In this document: positions 29,582 through 38,377 of the stretch, piece after piece
Numbering within the stretch: position 1 is the stretch's first letter
Layout: the number at the start of each line of letters is the position of its first letter
Assembly: GCA_014284505.1 (NCBI GenBank)
Contig: JAAFYY010000001.1
Location: 2,418,001 to 2,482,000, forward strand
Reading direction: 5' to 3'
Length of the DNA: 64,000 nucleotides
Source of the DNA: Streptacidiphilus sp. 4-A2
GTDB taxonomy: Bacteria; Actinomycetota; Actinomycetes; Streptomycetales; Streptomycetaceae
The notes under the pieces: generated by a model
Database searches by the model: none
What the model saw: the letters and a program-made list of their open reading frames with translations, nothing else
Told to the model about the DNA's origin: nothing
Position numbers and translations under genes: made by a program

Positions 29582-31500
29582 ATGACCACCGAATCCACCA
29601 CCAGCCACCCCCGGAAGCGGCGGACGACAGCAGCTCGGGGCAGTCGGACGAGGAGATCCGTTGGGTGCTGTCCGCCGACCAGCAGGCGCTGGCGGCGATG
29701 AAGGCGTCCAGCCGGACGATGGCGCTGCGCTTACCCAGGCTGGTGCGCCGGGCCATGGCCCTGGCGTGGAGCACCGACTCCCGCTCGACCGGATGGCTGC
29801 TCGCCTGTCAGATCGCCTCCGGCGCCCTTCAGGCCGGCGGTCTGCTGGCGATGACCGGGGCTATCGCCGCGCTGATCGCTCCCGGGCACATCGCGACCCG
29901 CCTGGACCATGCCCTGCCGTCCATCGCGGTGCTGGCGGTGGCGGCCGGACTGCGGGCGCTGCTGGGCATCGCCGTGGCGAGTCTGGGCCTGCGCCTGTCG
30001 CCGAAGATCTCCCGACAGGCCGAAGTCCTGCTGCTGGAGGCGGTGATGGACGCCGAGCTCTCCGCCTACGACCACTCCGGCTTCAACGACCGCTGGGACG
30101 CGGCCAACCGGGGCGCACAGACCGCGCAGGACCTGCTGAGCACCGCCCAGAACGTCACCGCCTCAATGGCGTCGCTGATCGCCTCGTTCGTCGTGGTCAC
30201 CCTGCTCTACCCCGGGCTCCTGCCGCTGCTGCTCCTCGCCTCGCTCCCGCAGGGCATCGCCGGGGTCAAGGGAGCGGTCGCCAGCTACGTGGCCACCGTC
30301 GAGACCTCGAACGAACGCCGGGCCCTGGACGTGCTGCGCTGGTACATGGCGGACAAGATGGTCGCCGACCAGATCCGCTCCAACACCATGTCCGGGTTCC
30401 TCCTCGGCCGCTACCACCGGGTCGGCGCGCGGGTCGACGAGATGAACGACCGGGCCGCCCTCGCCTCCGCCCGCTACGGAGTCATCGGGGCCCTGTGCGG
30501 CGGCCTGGCCTCCGGCCTGGTCTGGGTGGTCCTGGGCCTGCTGCTCGCGACCGGCCACATCGGGATCGCGTCCGCCGGGACCGCCGTGTTCGCCCTGCGC
30601 AATGCCTCGCAGTCGATGCAGGGCATCATCGGCTACGGGACGACCCTGTTCCGCATGGGCCTGTTCCTCGACGACTGGGCTGCCTTCCTCGACGAGGCCG
30701 GCGGCCACCAGCTGAACCGCGGCACCCAGGCCGCCGGCCGCCCGCTCGTGATCCGTGCCGACAACGTCAGCTACACCTACCCCGAGTCCGACGAGCCGTC
30801 GCTGGACGGCGTGACGATCGAGGTCCGCAAGGGCGAGATCATCGCGCTGATCGGGGAGAACGGCTCGGGCAAGACCACGCTCTCCCGGCTCCTGGCCGGG
30901 CTGTTCATCCCCACGGGCGGCTCGGTGCTGTGGGACGGCACCGACACCCGCGCGCTGGACCCGCACAGCATGTGGCGGCACACCGCCGTCGTTCCGCAGA
31001 CCCAGATGGGCTGGCCGCTCTCGGCCCGCGAGAACATCACCTTCGGCCAGCCGACCCCCGGCGGCGACCGCGATGTCCACGCGGCCGCTGCCATCGCCGG
31101 GGCGGACGACGTGATCGCCAAGCTCCGGAGCGGCCTGAACACCCTGCTGGCGCGCACCTGGTGGGGTGGGCAGGAGCTGTCCGGCGGCCAGTGGCAAAGG
31201 CTCGCGCTCGCCCGCGCGTTCCACCGCCCGTGCGGTCTCCTGGTGCTGGACGAGCCCACATCGGCACTCGACGCCCGAGGCGAACACCGGGTCTTCACCG
31301 GCCTGCGGGATCTGGCCGGTGACCGCGGGGTGGTCCTGGTGACCCACCGGATGCAGAACGTCGCCCTGGCCGATCGGATCTACGTCATGGCCAAGGGCCA
31401 GGTCATCCAGCAGGGCACCTACAAGGAACTCCTGGCCCAGCAGGGGCCCAACTTGTTCCGAGAGCTGTGGGAGCTCCAGCAGGACCGCGAAGGCATCTGA
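29582..31500 (+). CDS. ABC exporter, fused membrane and ATPase domains (frame-disrupted at start)
   Basis: About 639 residues. The start is the ATG at 29582 with CGGAGGG upstream; adding a C to the run at 29608-29612 joins MTTESTTSHP to PEAADDSSSGQSDEEIRW and the long intact frame. The N-terminal half has about six membrane segments. The ATPase half has Walker A GENGSGKTT, the Q-loop VVPQTQMGW, signature LSGGQWQRLALAR, Walker B LLVLDEPTSALD and H-loop VLVTHR, all canonical. It is a homodimeric type half-exporter of the kind found in peptide-export loci. The small ORF at 29381 is the only co-directional partner; cargo is unknown. A strong terminator follows directly after the stop. Confidence 0.85.
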
Positions 31501-31528
31501 CCCGCACCCCGGCCCGGCGGGGTGCGGG
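31501..31528 (+). terminator. Stem-loop directly after the ABC exporter
   Basis: CCCGCACCCC (31501-31510) pairs perfectly with GGGGTGCGGG (31519-31528), starting at the first base after the stop codon. Confidence 0.8.
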
Positions 31529-31603
31529 ACAGACCCATGGGTTTCTTGGCCGCACTCGCCCGGCGCAGCCTGGCGAACCTCAGGCAGCCCTGTTGTGTGG
31601 ACC

Positions 31604-32494
31604 TCAGACAGCCCAGTTGCGCCTGATGAACGCGGCTGCGGCGTTCAGGGCCTGGTCCGCGTCGTCGAGGAGGGCGGCGAAGCCCTGGAAGACATGCGGA
31701 ACCTGCGGCCAGACCTGTAGTTCCACGGCGACGTCGTGGTCGGCGGCGCGGGAGGCGAGGCGGATGGCGTCGTCGAGGAGGATCTCGTGCGAGCCGACCT
31801 GGATGAGCAGCGGTGGCAGGCCGGTGAGGTCGGCGAAGACCGGGCTGGCCAGGGGGTGGTCGGGTCCTGATCCCCCAGGTAGTCGCGGGCCCTGGTGCGC
31901 AGGGCCTCGGGGGTGAGCGCGGGGTCGAGCGCGGCTTTGCCGGTCACGCTGGCACCGGACACGGTCAGATCGACCCAGGCGGAGAAGACCGCGGCGCAGG
32001 CGGGTTGCGGCAGGTCGGTGTCCTTCAGCGCGACGAGGGTCGCCGCGACCAGGCCGCCGCCTGCGGATTCGCCCACGAACGCGATCCGTGAACCGGGAAC
32101 GCCCTCGTCGAGCAGCGCCCGGTAGGCGGCGACGGCGTCGTCGACGGCTGCCGGGAACGGGTGCTCGGGGCGAGCCGGTAGTCGACCGAGATGACCCTTG
32201 CCCCGGCACGCCGGGCGACGTCGGCGGCCAGACCGACGGAGTCGGGGGCCGAGCCGAGGGCGTATGCGCCGCCGTGGAAGTAGAGCACGGCGAGCGACGG
32301 GTCCAGTCCCGGGTCTCGACGGTCACGACGGGCACATGCCCGAGCTCGCCCTGCTTGGCGGAGACGTCTTCGGGCAGGGGTACCCAGGAGGTCATCTCGC
32401 GGAAGATCGCCCGCTGTTCGGCGATGTCGCCGCCGACGTCGAGCGGTCCGTGCCGCAGGAGTTCATCGAGTGCCTGGCGTTGCTGCTGGGTCAT
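31604..32494 (-). CDS. HSL-family esterase/lipase (frame-disrupted)
   Basis: About 300 residues, alpha/beta hydrolase of the hormone-sensitive-lipase group. It starts MTQQQRQALDELLRHG (ATG at 32494). The oxyanion motif is YFHGGAYALGS, the nucleophile elbow GESAGGGLVA, and the His is in VPHVFQGFAAL, followed by the usual end FIRRNWAV. A cap helix with FREMTSWVPLPEDVSAK is also typical. Frame changes are needed near 32,310, 32,175 and 31,865. It is the last gene of a minus-strand group behind the cupin, CocE remnant, carotenoid oxygenase and membrane protein. Confidence 0.78.
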   Translation of the reverse strand: MTQQQRQALDELLRHGPLDVGGDIAEQRAIFREMTSWVPLPEDVSAKQGELGHVPVVTVETRDWTRRSPCSTSTAAHTPSARPPTPSVWPPTSPGVPGQGSSRSTTGSPRAPVPGSRRRRRRRLPGAARRGRSRFTDRVRGRIRRRRPGRGDPRRAEGHRPAATRLRRGLLRLGRSDRVRCQRDRQSRARPRAHPRGPAHQGPRLPGGSGPDHPLASPVFADLTGLPPLLIQVGSHEILLDDAIRLASRAADHDVAVELQVWPQVPHVFQGFAALLDDADQALNAAAAFIRRNWAV

Positions 32495-32650
32495 TGCGGT
32501 GATGCCTCTCGCGCTTGCGGTGTGTCGGGCTGAGGGGTTCGCCGGTGCGGGCGGGGCCGGGGAGGGGCGCACTGCCGCGGTCACGGCTGCGCCCCTCCGG
32601 CGGTGTGTGTCGATGGCCGCCGCTCGCCGACGCAGGGGGCGGCGGCTCGG

Positions 32651-33112
32651 TCAGCGCGGCGGGCCCACGATGATGTTGCCGTACTTGTCGGCGATTCCGG
32701 GATCGGGCTTCACCTGGAAACCGGCCGGACGCGGCGTGGACTTGTCGCGGCCCGTCTCCCGGAACATCCCCTCGATGCCGGCCGGCGTGTTGATCATCAG
32801 CAGGTCGGCCCGCTTGGAGGTGATCCGGTACCCGTGCGGGATCTGCTTCGGCAGGTACACCACGCCGCCCTCGACCAGTTCGTACTCCTGGTCGTCGCAC
32901 CACACCAGGGCGGTGCCCTTGAGCAGGAGGAAGACCTCGTCCTCGCGGGTGTGCGTGTGATACGGCGGCGCTTCACCCTCGGCGACGTCGAAGCGTCCCA
33001 TCATGAGCTGGCCGTTGGTGGCCTTGCCGTCGAGGAGCATGGCGAGGGTGCCGCCGTCGAGCCATTCGAGTTGCTGCTGCTGTTCGGGTTGCGCGAGATA
33101 GGCCATGCTCAT
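32651..33112 (-). CDS. Cupin-domain protein, quercetinase-like
   Basis: A 153-residue single cupin in an intact frame. Cupin motif 1 is YHTHTREDEVFLLLKG with the metal-binding His, His and Glu in place. Motif 2 is LPKQIPHGYRI with the last His. The N-terminus is LAQPEQQQQLEWLDGG and the C-terminus carries an extra basic segment (RPAGFQVKPDPG). This pattern is that of quercetin 2,3-dioxygenase-like cupins, which bind Fe, Mn or Ni; a dioxygenase reaction is possible but not certain. It lies 12 bases upstream of nothing else, between the CocE remnant and the esterase on the same strand. Confidence 0.83.
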   Translation of the reverse strand: MSMAYLAQPEQQQQLEWLDGGTLAMLLDGKATNGQLMMGRFDVAEGEAPPYHTHTREDEVFLLLKGTALVWCDDQEYELVEGGVVYLPKQIPHGYRITSKRADLLMINTPAGIEGMFRETGRDKSTPRPAGFQVKPDPGIADKYGNIIVGPPR

Positions 33113-33124
33113 GGGAGGCTCCGA

Positions 33125-33702
33125 TCAGGTGCGGGGACGTTCGTGCAGACGAAGTGTCGAGGGGTGCGGACGGTCGTGGTGGTAGGTGTCCGTGCCGACC
33201 TTGGTCCCGTAGAAGTGGGTCATCGGCGCGTCGGTGATCAGCGAGTCCTGGTTGGTGAGCTCCAGCCGGATCCGGTCGCCCCTGCGGGCGGGGAACGACA
33301 TCGGCAGGAGTTCCACGCGCAGCTCGTAGACCTGGCCGGGCACGAGCGGTTCCACCTGCGTGTGCCGGTGGAACGGGCGCATGCCGGAGGTCAGTTCCGG
33401 GTCCTCGGCGCGGTGCGAGGCGCGCAGCCATCCCTGGGTGACCTTGACCGGCAGGCCGGCGTCGGGGTCGGCTGACACCAACGAGACCTTGACGAAGACG
33501 TCGAGGTCGGTCTGGTATTCGGTGAACGCGAAGACGGGTTGGGCGGGAGGTGACGCAGGGCCTTCTGGTAGGGCGAGGCGCCCAGGACGATCGGGTAGGG
33601 GCCGTCACCGGCTGTTGAGGGAAGGTACACGTCCGCTCGCAGGAGGTTTCCGGTGCGGCCGCGCACCTCGACCTCAAACGGCTCCACATTCACATCGACC
33701 AT
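33125..33702 (-). pseudogene. CocE/NonD-type hydrolase lacking its catalytic core
   Basis: The N-terminus (VEVRGRTGNLLRADVYLP, then YPIVLGASPYQKALRHLP) is the first strand and oxyanion region of the X-Pro dipeptidyl-peptidase/CocE family. After one frame slip near 33,540 it reads PVFAFTEYQTDLDVFVKV, which passes straight into the C-terminal jelly-roll part of the same family (RGDRIRLELTNQDS, then HHDRPHPSTLRL). Family members are about 550-600 residues; here only about 190 remain and the nucleophile Ser, Asp and His segments are all absent. The gene has suffered an internal deletion of roughly 1.1 kb. It cannot be an active hydrolase. Confidence 0.75.
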
Positions 33703-33852
33703 GTCGATCCGTTCTGCTCGGTCCCGGTACAGCGAAGCATGGGCGGAACGCGTGTCACCGACGACGGCCCGGCAGTTGACGGGACTGCCCGCTCCGACCG
33801 TTGTCCTCTGTCCATGACAACTCAAATCCGGACGGGACGCACCCGCTTTGCC

Positions 33853-35170
33853 TCAGGCAAGGTCAGGTCGGTCCGGGAACCAGTTGCCGTGGAAGCCGAA
33901 CGGCACCCTGGCCGGCAGGTGCACCACTGCCACCGGCTCGGCCTCCAGCCGGTCGGCGTCCAGAACGACCAGGTCGCTGGTGTCGGTGGCTGGGTTGTAG
34001 ACATAGCTGACCAGCCAGCCGGGGCCGTCGGGGTGTCGTCGGCGGGTACGACGCGGCTCTCCGGGCACGTGGCCGTCGCCGAACTCGTGGCTGGTGGCCG
34101 CACCGGTCCGCAGGTCGTAGCGGGTGATCGCGCCGTGCTGACCGCCGGCCCCGGCGGTGGTGATGTGGCCGTGGCCGGCGGGGAGGCCGGCCCTGCGGTC
34201 GTCGATGCGGGGAACTCGCCCGTCGGTCGAGTTGCTGCTCGTGCACGCGTCCGGCGGCCAGGTCGACGGTCCAGCGCCACAGGGTGGCGGCGTGCGGGTG
34301 GCCGGACTGCTCGTCGTCGAAGCGTCGCAGGTAGCGCAGAACGTGCAGCACGATCCGGCCGTGCTCGTCGTCGTATGCGTTGAGGGTGTGGAACACGTAG
34401 CAGGGGTTCACGTCCAGCCAGCGGACCCTGCCGTGCGGGTCGTCGCGGCGCAGTACACCCACGCGCGCCTGGTAGGTGTCGTCCCAGCGGTAGGGCATGC
34501 GGCCCGGGCCGGGCGGGGTGCCGGTCAGCACCACGGGCAGATCCAGGAAGACCACGTGCCCGGCGGTCAGGCTGAAGTCGTGCATCATCGTGGATGCCGG
34601 GACCTCGACCGGCCTGCTGACCACGAGTTGACCGGCTGCGTCGGCCCGGTGGTAGGTGAGGAACGGGGCGTGCCGGCTGCACCCGAAGAAGTGCAGCTCG
34701 CCGGTGGTCGGGCAGGTCTTGGGATGGGCGGTCATGGCGGTGCGCAGCCGCCCCCCGAAGTCGTAGCTCCCGACGGTCTCCAGCTCCGTGGTGATCTCGT
34801 AGGGGTACGAGGACTCGACCAGGGCGAGGAGTCGCCCGGCGTGCCGCACCACATGGGTGTTCGCCGGACCGGCGGCCAGGCTCTCGCCGTAGGGACCCGT
34901 TGCCCGGGTGTCGTCGGCGGAGGTGCTGGTACGCACCCACCGGTTGCGGTAGCTGACGGCGCGGCCCCCGGCGAGGCGTACGCCGTGGATCATGCCGTCG
35001 CCGAAGAACCAGTGCCCGGCCGCGGCGTCGTGCGGGTTCGGGCCGTTGCGCAGGTACCAGCCGGAGAGCTCGGGCGGGACGGCGCCGGTGACGGGCAGGT
35101 CGTGGGCGGTGAGCTCCTCGGCGACCGGCGCGTAGTTGCCGGCGAGGAAGTAGGGAAGGGTGGTGGTCAT
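33853..35170 (-). CDS. Carotenoid oxygenase (RPE65 family) (frame-disrupted near 3' end)
   Basis: About 440 residues, a non-haem Fe(II) dioxygenase that cleaves carotenoid, apocarotenoid or stilbene double bonds. It starts MTTTLPYFLAGNYAPV and contains the family signatures LRNGPNP, HWFFGDGMIHG and the four Fe-binding His residues in MTAHPKTCP, MMHDFSLT, VFHTLNAYDD and GFHGNWFPD. Frame changes are needed near 34,240 and 34,070 to reach the final FHGNWFPDRPDLA. Its ATG overlaps the upstream membrane-protein stop as ATGA, showing coupling. The PadR gene at 35881 faces this operon. Substrate unknown; lignostilbene or apocarotenoid cleavage are both open. Confidence 0.83.
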
Positions 35171-35789
35171 CGCTGTCTCTCCGGTTCGTCCTGCTCGGTT
35201 CTTCGGTTCCCGGTTCGCCCGGCTCGGTTCCGGTCAGGCGGCCGCGGCCGCGCCCCTCGCCTGGCGCGGGCCGCGTAGCGGACGGTGAACACCCCGGGAC
35301 GGCCAGGCCGATCAGCTGGACGATTCCGGCGGCGCCGGAGTTGGCGGTTGCCGCGTAGGTGAGCGCGATCAGGCCGGAGAAGACGGTGAAACTGGCCGCC
35401 CAGAAGGTGGTGATGGTCATGTTGACCGTCAGGAAGCGCGGTTCCTTCCAGATCTCCGGGGGCGTGCCCTGCTTGGCAAAACCCATGGTGAACGGCTTGC
35501 GGATGGCCAGGCTGAACCACGCGACCAGGGCCAGCCAGGCCTGCGATCCGGCCCCCGAGTAGGCCCGCAGGGAGGAGTGGGGCGAGGCGAAGGCCAGGGC
35601 GGCGATAAGGACGAAGAAGGCGAGCGAGCCGGCCTCCAGGATCAGGTCCTCCCAGGCGGCGCCGGTGCCCCGTCGGTGCCACACGATCGCGACGGAGATC
35701 AGGAACCCGGCGATCGCGGCCGCGGGCCAGCTGAACGAGGCCAGCGCGGCGAACGCGATCCAGGGGAAAGCGCTTCGGACGAGGGTCAT
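35167..35789 (-). CDS. Integral membrane protein coupled to the carotenoid oxygenase (frame-disrupted)
   Basis: About 207 residues starting MTLVRSAFPWIAFAALA. Five membrane segments are visible: the N-terminal one, AAAIAGFLISVAIVW, LILEAGSLAFFVLIAALAF, AWLALVAWFSLAIRK and TFWAASFTVFSGLIALTY, then LIGLAVPGVFTVRYA. One frame change is needed near 35,300, after which it ends in a basic tail and stops inside the next gene's start (ATGA). I do not recognise the family with confidence. As first gene of the minus-strand operon and direct neighbour of PadR, it could move or sense the oxygenase's lipid substrate, but this is inference. Confidence 0.65.
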
Positions 35790-35880
35790 GGCAGTGCCTC
35801 TCTGCATCATTCCACTTGTGTCATGTGCAAAGTAGGACGTCGCCTTGTGACCTGTCAATAGTGGGATGTATGGTCAGGGC

Positions 35881-36420
35881 ATGAGTCTCCGTCACGCCAT
35901 GCTGGGCCTGCTCGGCGTCGGGCCCGCAAGCGGCTACGACCTGATCGCCGCGTTCAACTCGACGCTGGCCAACGTCTGGCCCGCCACCCAGAGCCAGGTC
36001 TACCGCGAGCTCGCGAGCCTGACCGAGGACGGCCTGCTGGAGGTGAGCGCGGAGGGGCCCAGGGGCCGCAAGGAGTACTCGATCACCGAGGACGGCCGCA
36101 CCGAACTGGTGCACTGGCTGGCCGAGACCGAACCCAACCGGGTCAGGCGCAGCGAAACACTGCTGCGGGTCTTCTTCCTGGGCAACCTGACCCACGAACA
36201 GGCCACCGACTACCTCCGCCAGGAAGCAGAGATCACGCGACAGCGGCTGGCCATGCTGCGCACGATCGAGGAGTCGGCGGACTGGGAAGCCGACGATGTC
36301 TCGATCCACGGCCACCTGGCCCTCGAATACGGCCACCGCCTCATGGCCCTGAACATCGAATGGTCCGAATGGGCCATCGAGCAACTCGACGCCCGCCAGG
36401 CGCGCGGCACCGGCGCCTGA
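35881..36420 (+). CDS. PadR-family transcriptional regulator
   Basis: A 179-residue regulator. I choose the ATG at 35881 (MSLRHAMLGLLGVGPASGY), which is the normal start of the family; an ATG at 35866 adds five residues. The winged helix has SGYDLIAAFN, then ATQSQVYRELASLTEDGLL and a beta-wing with RKEYSITEDG. The helical C-terminal half (TLLRVFFLGNLTHEQA) is the PadR dimer arm. TTGTGA at 35845 and TATGGT at 35869 with an 18-base spacer would put transcription start on the start codon, so a leaderless message is possible. It faces the membrane protein/carotenoid oxygenase operon and is the likely repressor of it. Confidence 0.87.
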   Translation: MSLRHAMLGLLGVGPASGYDLIAAFNSTLANVWPATQSQVYRELASLTEDGLLEVSAEGPRGRKEYSITEDGRTELVHWLAETEPNRVRRSETLLRVFFLGNLTHEQATDYLRQEAEITRQRLAMLRTIEESADWEADDVSIHGHLALEYGHRLMALNIEWSEWAIEQLDARQARGTGA

Positions 36421-36567
36421 CCGCTCCGGGTGCGAGCAGTACGGGGCCGACCGGCGGGCCGCACCCGCGCGCGGTCCGGCCGGTCCGGCCGGTCCGACGC
36501 CGCCCGTGCCCCGTTCGCAGCACCTTCGCTCGCAGCACAAGCCCCGGCATGCCTAAGGAGATCCACG

Positions 36568-37239
36568 GTGACGAACGTGAGCGCACAGGCCGAGAGCGCG
36601 GACGGGCGCTTGTTCGGCCTCTCCGACGCTGTGTTCGCGATAGCCATGACCCTGCTCGCGCTGGACCTGCGCGTGCCCGACCTCGGCAACCAGCCGGCCG
36701 ATCACGCACTCGCACACGCCCTGCTCGATCAGGGCCCGCACTACCTGGCCTTCCTGCTCAGCTTCTACGTGATCGCCGACTACTGGCAGCGCCACAAGAC
36801 CGAGATGCGCACCGCGGACGCCGCCCACCCGGCACTGACCCGGCGCACGCTTTCCCTGCTTCTGGCCGTGTGCGCGCTGCCCTTCGCAGCCGATCTGCTG
36901 GGCACCCACGGGACGCACGACGGGGTCGCGGTCGCCGTCTACCGCAGCCATCAACATCCTCGCGGTCGTCTCGTTGCTCCAGCTCCGGCGCGCGGCCCAC
37001 CGGCACCGGCTCCGGCCGCGCCGAAGGCGCATCCGACCCCCCGACCTGTGGTTCGACCTCGCCGCGCTGCTCCTGGCCGCCCCGTCGGGCTACCTGTTCC
37101 CCAGCCGCGGTCCACTGGTCCTGGTCGCACTCATGCTCCTGAGCGCGCCGCAGGATGGACAGCGAACCGCCTGCGCCAGAAGCGGACGCCGGCGGAAGAG
37201 GCGGCGGAGACCGCCGATCCCAGCCCGGCTGCGGTCTGA
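36568..37239 (+). CDS. TMEM175-like (DUF1211) potassium channel protein (frame-disrupted)
   Basis: About 224 residues. Start is the GTG at 36568 with AAGGAG at 36555-36560. The family hallmark (R-x-FSDAVFAIAMTLL) appears as RLFGLSDAVFAIAMTLLAL in the first helix, followed by RVPDLGN and later AFLLSFYVIADYWQRHK, typical of bacterial TMEM175 proteins that form tetrameric K+ channels. Frame changes near 36,943 (to AAINILAVVSLLQLRRA) and about 37,150 are needed to reach a stop at 37239. It lies behind PadR on the same strand with 147 bases between, so co-transcription is uncertain. Confidence 0.75.
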   Translation: MTNVSAQAESADGRLFGLSDAVFAIAMTLLALDLRVPDLGNQPADHALAHALLDQGPHYLAFLLSFYVIADYWQRHKTEMRTADAAHPALTRRTLSLLLAVCALPFAADLLGTHGTHDGVAVAVYRSHQHPRGRLVAPAPARGPPAPAPAAPKAHPTPRPVVRPRRAAPGRPVGLPVPQPRSTGPGRTHAPERAAGWTANRLRQKRTPAEEAAETADPSPAAV

Positions 37240-37259
37240 ACGCTTGCGGAGCCGTTGCC

Positions 37260-37385
37260 GGGAGGCCGGTCGGCCCCGGGCCCGCCTCGCTGTCCTTCGC
37301 CCAGGCGGCCGCGCTTCCCCGCGAAGCCCATCGCCTCCTGGAAGAGGGCACCGCGGTCGGCAGGACCACCCTCGCCGGATGCTGA
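37260..37385 (+). pseudogene. Possible C-terminal scrap of a zinc-type oxidoreductase
   Basis: One frame gives LSFAQAAALPREAHRLLE followed by EGTAVGRTTLAG and a stop. The order AxxAHRLLEEGxxxGRxxL is the usual last 30 residues of MDR/quinone oxidoreductases. There is nothing upstream to complete it. It may be chance. Confidence 0.3.
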
Positions 37386-37524
37386 GCCCTGCATCGGCCC
37401 TGCCCGCGGGTCCCGGCTGAACGGTCGCCGCCCGGCCGGTACCGGCGGCGGCACGGGCCGGGCGTGGGTGCACGGGCAGGGGTCAGCCGCTGGTGCCGAG
37501 CTGCCGGTAAGACGTCGGACCTGC

Positions 37525-38250
37525 TCAGGCGAGGCGGCCGCCGCCGTCGACATGCAGCACGGTGCCGGTCACGTACGGGTTGTCGATGGCGTAGAACACG
37601 GCCTTGACCAGGTCCTGCGGACTGCCCACCCGGCGGGCCGGGTTGCGCTCGGCCACCGCGCGCAGGAACGCCTCCTTGTCGGCGCCCAGGCCGTCCCAGG
37701 AGCCGGTGTCCACAATGCCGGGTGAGACGGCGTTCACGCGGACCGGCGCGATCTCCACCGCCAGCGCCTGGACCAGGAAGGCCAGCGCACCGTTGGTGGT
37801 GGCCATCACCGTCCGCTCGGGCGCCGGGCGCCAGGCCGCCACCCCGGAGAAGAAGGTGAGCGAGCCGCGCTCGCAGACCTGCCCGGCCAGGTGCTTGGCC
37901 AGCAGCAGCGGACCGATCACCTTCGCCGAGAACGCCCGCTGCACATCCGCCGGGTCGAGGTCCTTCAGCGGGCCGTTGGCCGGGGCGGCGGCGGTGGAGA
38001 CCAGGTGGTCGAAGCGGCCCACCCGCCCGGCGAAGTCGGCGATCGAGCGCTCGTCGGTCAAGTCGAGCGTAAGTACCTCGCACGGCCCGGACAGCTCACC
38101 GGCCGTCCACTCCAGCTTGCGCGGATCCGGACCGGCCAGCACAAGCGTGGCGCCGGCCGCCGAAGCGGCCTTGGCCAGCTCGCGCCCGGTGCGTGAACCC
38201 GCACCCACCACGACCAGCCGCTGCCCCTGGAGAAGCGTGCCATCGGACAT
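37525..38250 (-). CDS. SDR-family protein without the usual Tyr-Lys catalytic pair
   Basis: A 241-residue protein, intact frame, ATG at 38250 after GAAGGAG. The fold is clearly SDR: VVVGAGSRTGRELA at the nucleotide site, DLTDERSIADF, the strand LVSTAAAPANGPL where NNAG is expected, LTFFSGVAAWRPAP, and the C-terminal PGIVDTGSW and GTVLHVDGGGRL. At the catalytic position the usual YxxxK is replaced by MATTN (ERTVMATTNGALAFL). It may therefore bind nucleotide without normal reduction chemistry, or use other residues. The divergent LysR gene starts 127 bases away and is its probable regulator. Confidence 0.82.
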   Translation of the reverse strand: MSDGTLLQGQRLVVVGAGSRTGRELAKAASAAGATLVLAGPDPRKLEWTAGELSGPCEVLTLDLTDERSIADFAGRVGRFDHLVSTAAAPANGPLKDLDPADVQRAFSAKVIGPLLLAKHLAGQVCERGSLTFFSGVAAWRPAPERTVMATTNGALAFLVQALAVEIAPVRVNAVSPGIVDTGSWDGLGADKEAFLRAVAERNPARRVGSPQDLVKAVFYAIDNPYVTGTVLHVDGGGRLA

Positions 38251-38377
38251 GAAGAACTCCTTCGAGTCATCGGGATCGGCCGCCCGTTGCTCCCCGTGGC
38301 GGCCGCACCACGACTCTCTCCCAGCCCCGCTCGATGAGTCCAAGGCTTGTTTTCTACCTCAGCGATAAAATCTGCTC

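Noticed and set aside
35822..35845. PadR operator in the divergent gap
   Set aside because: ACTTGTG and GCAAAGT form only a weak inverted pair (5 of 7), too poor to list as a site without binding data.
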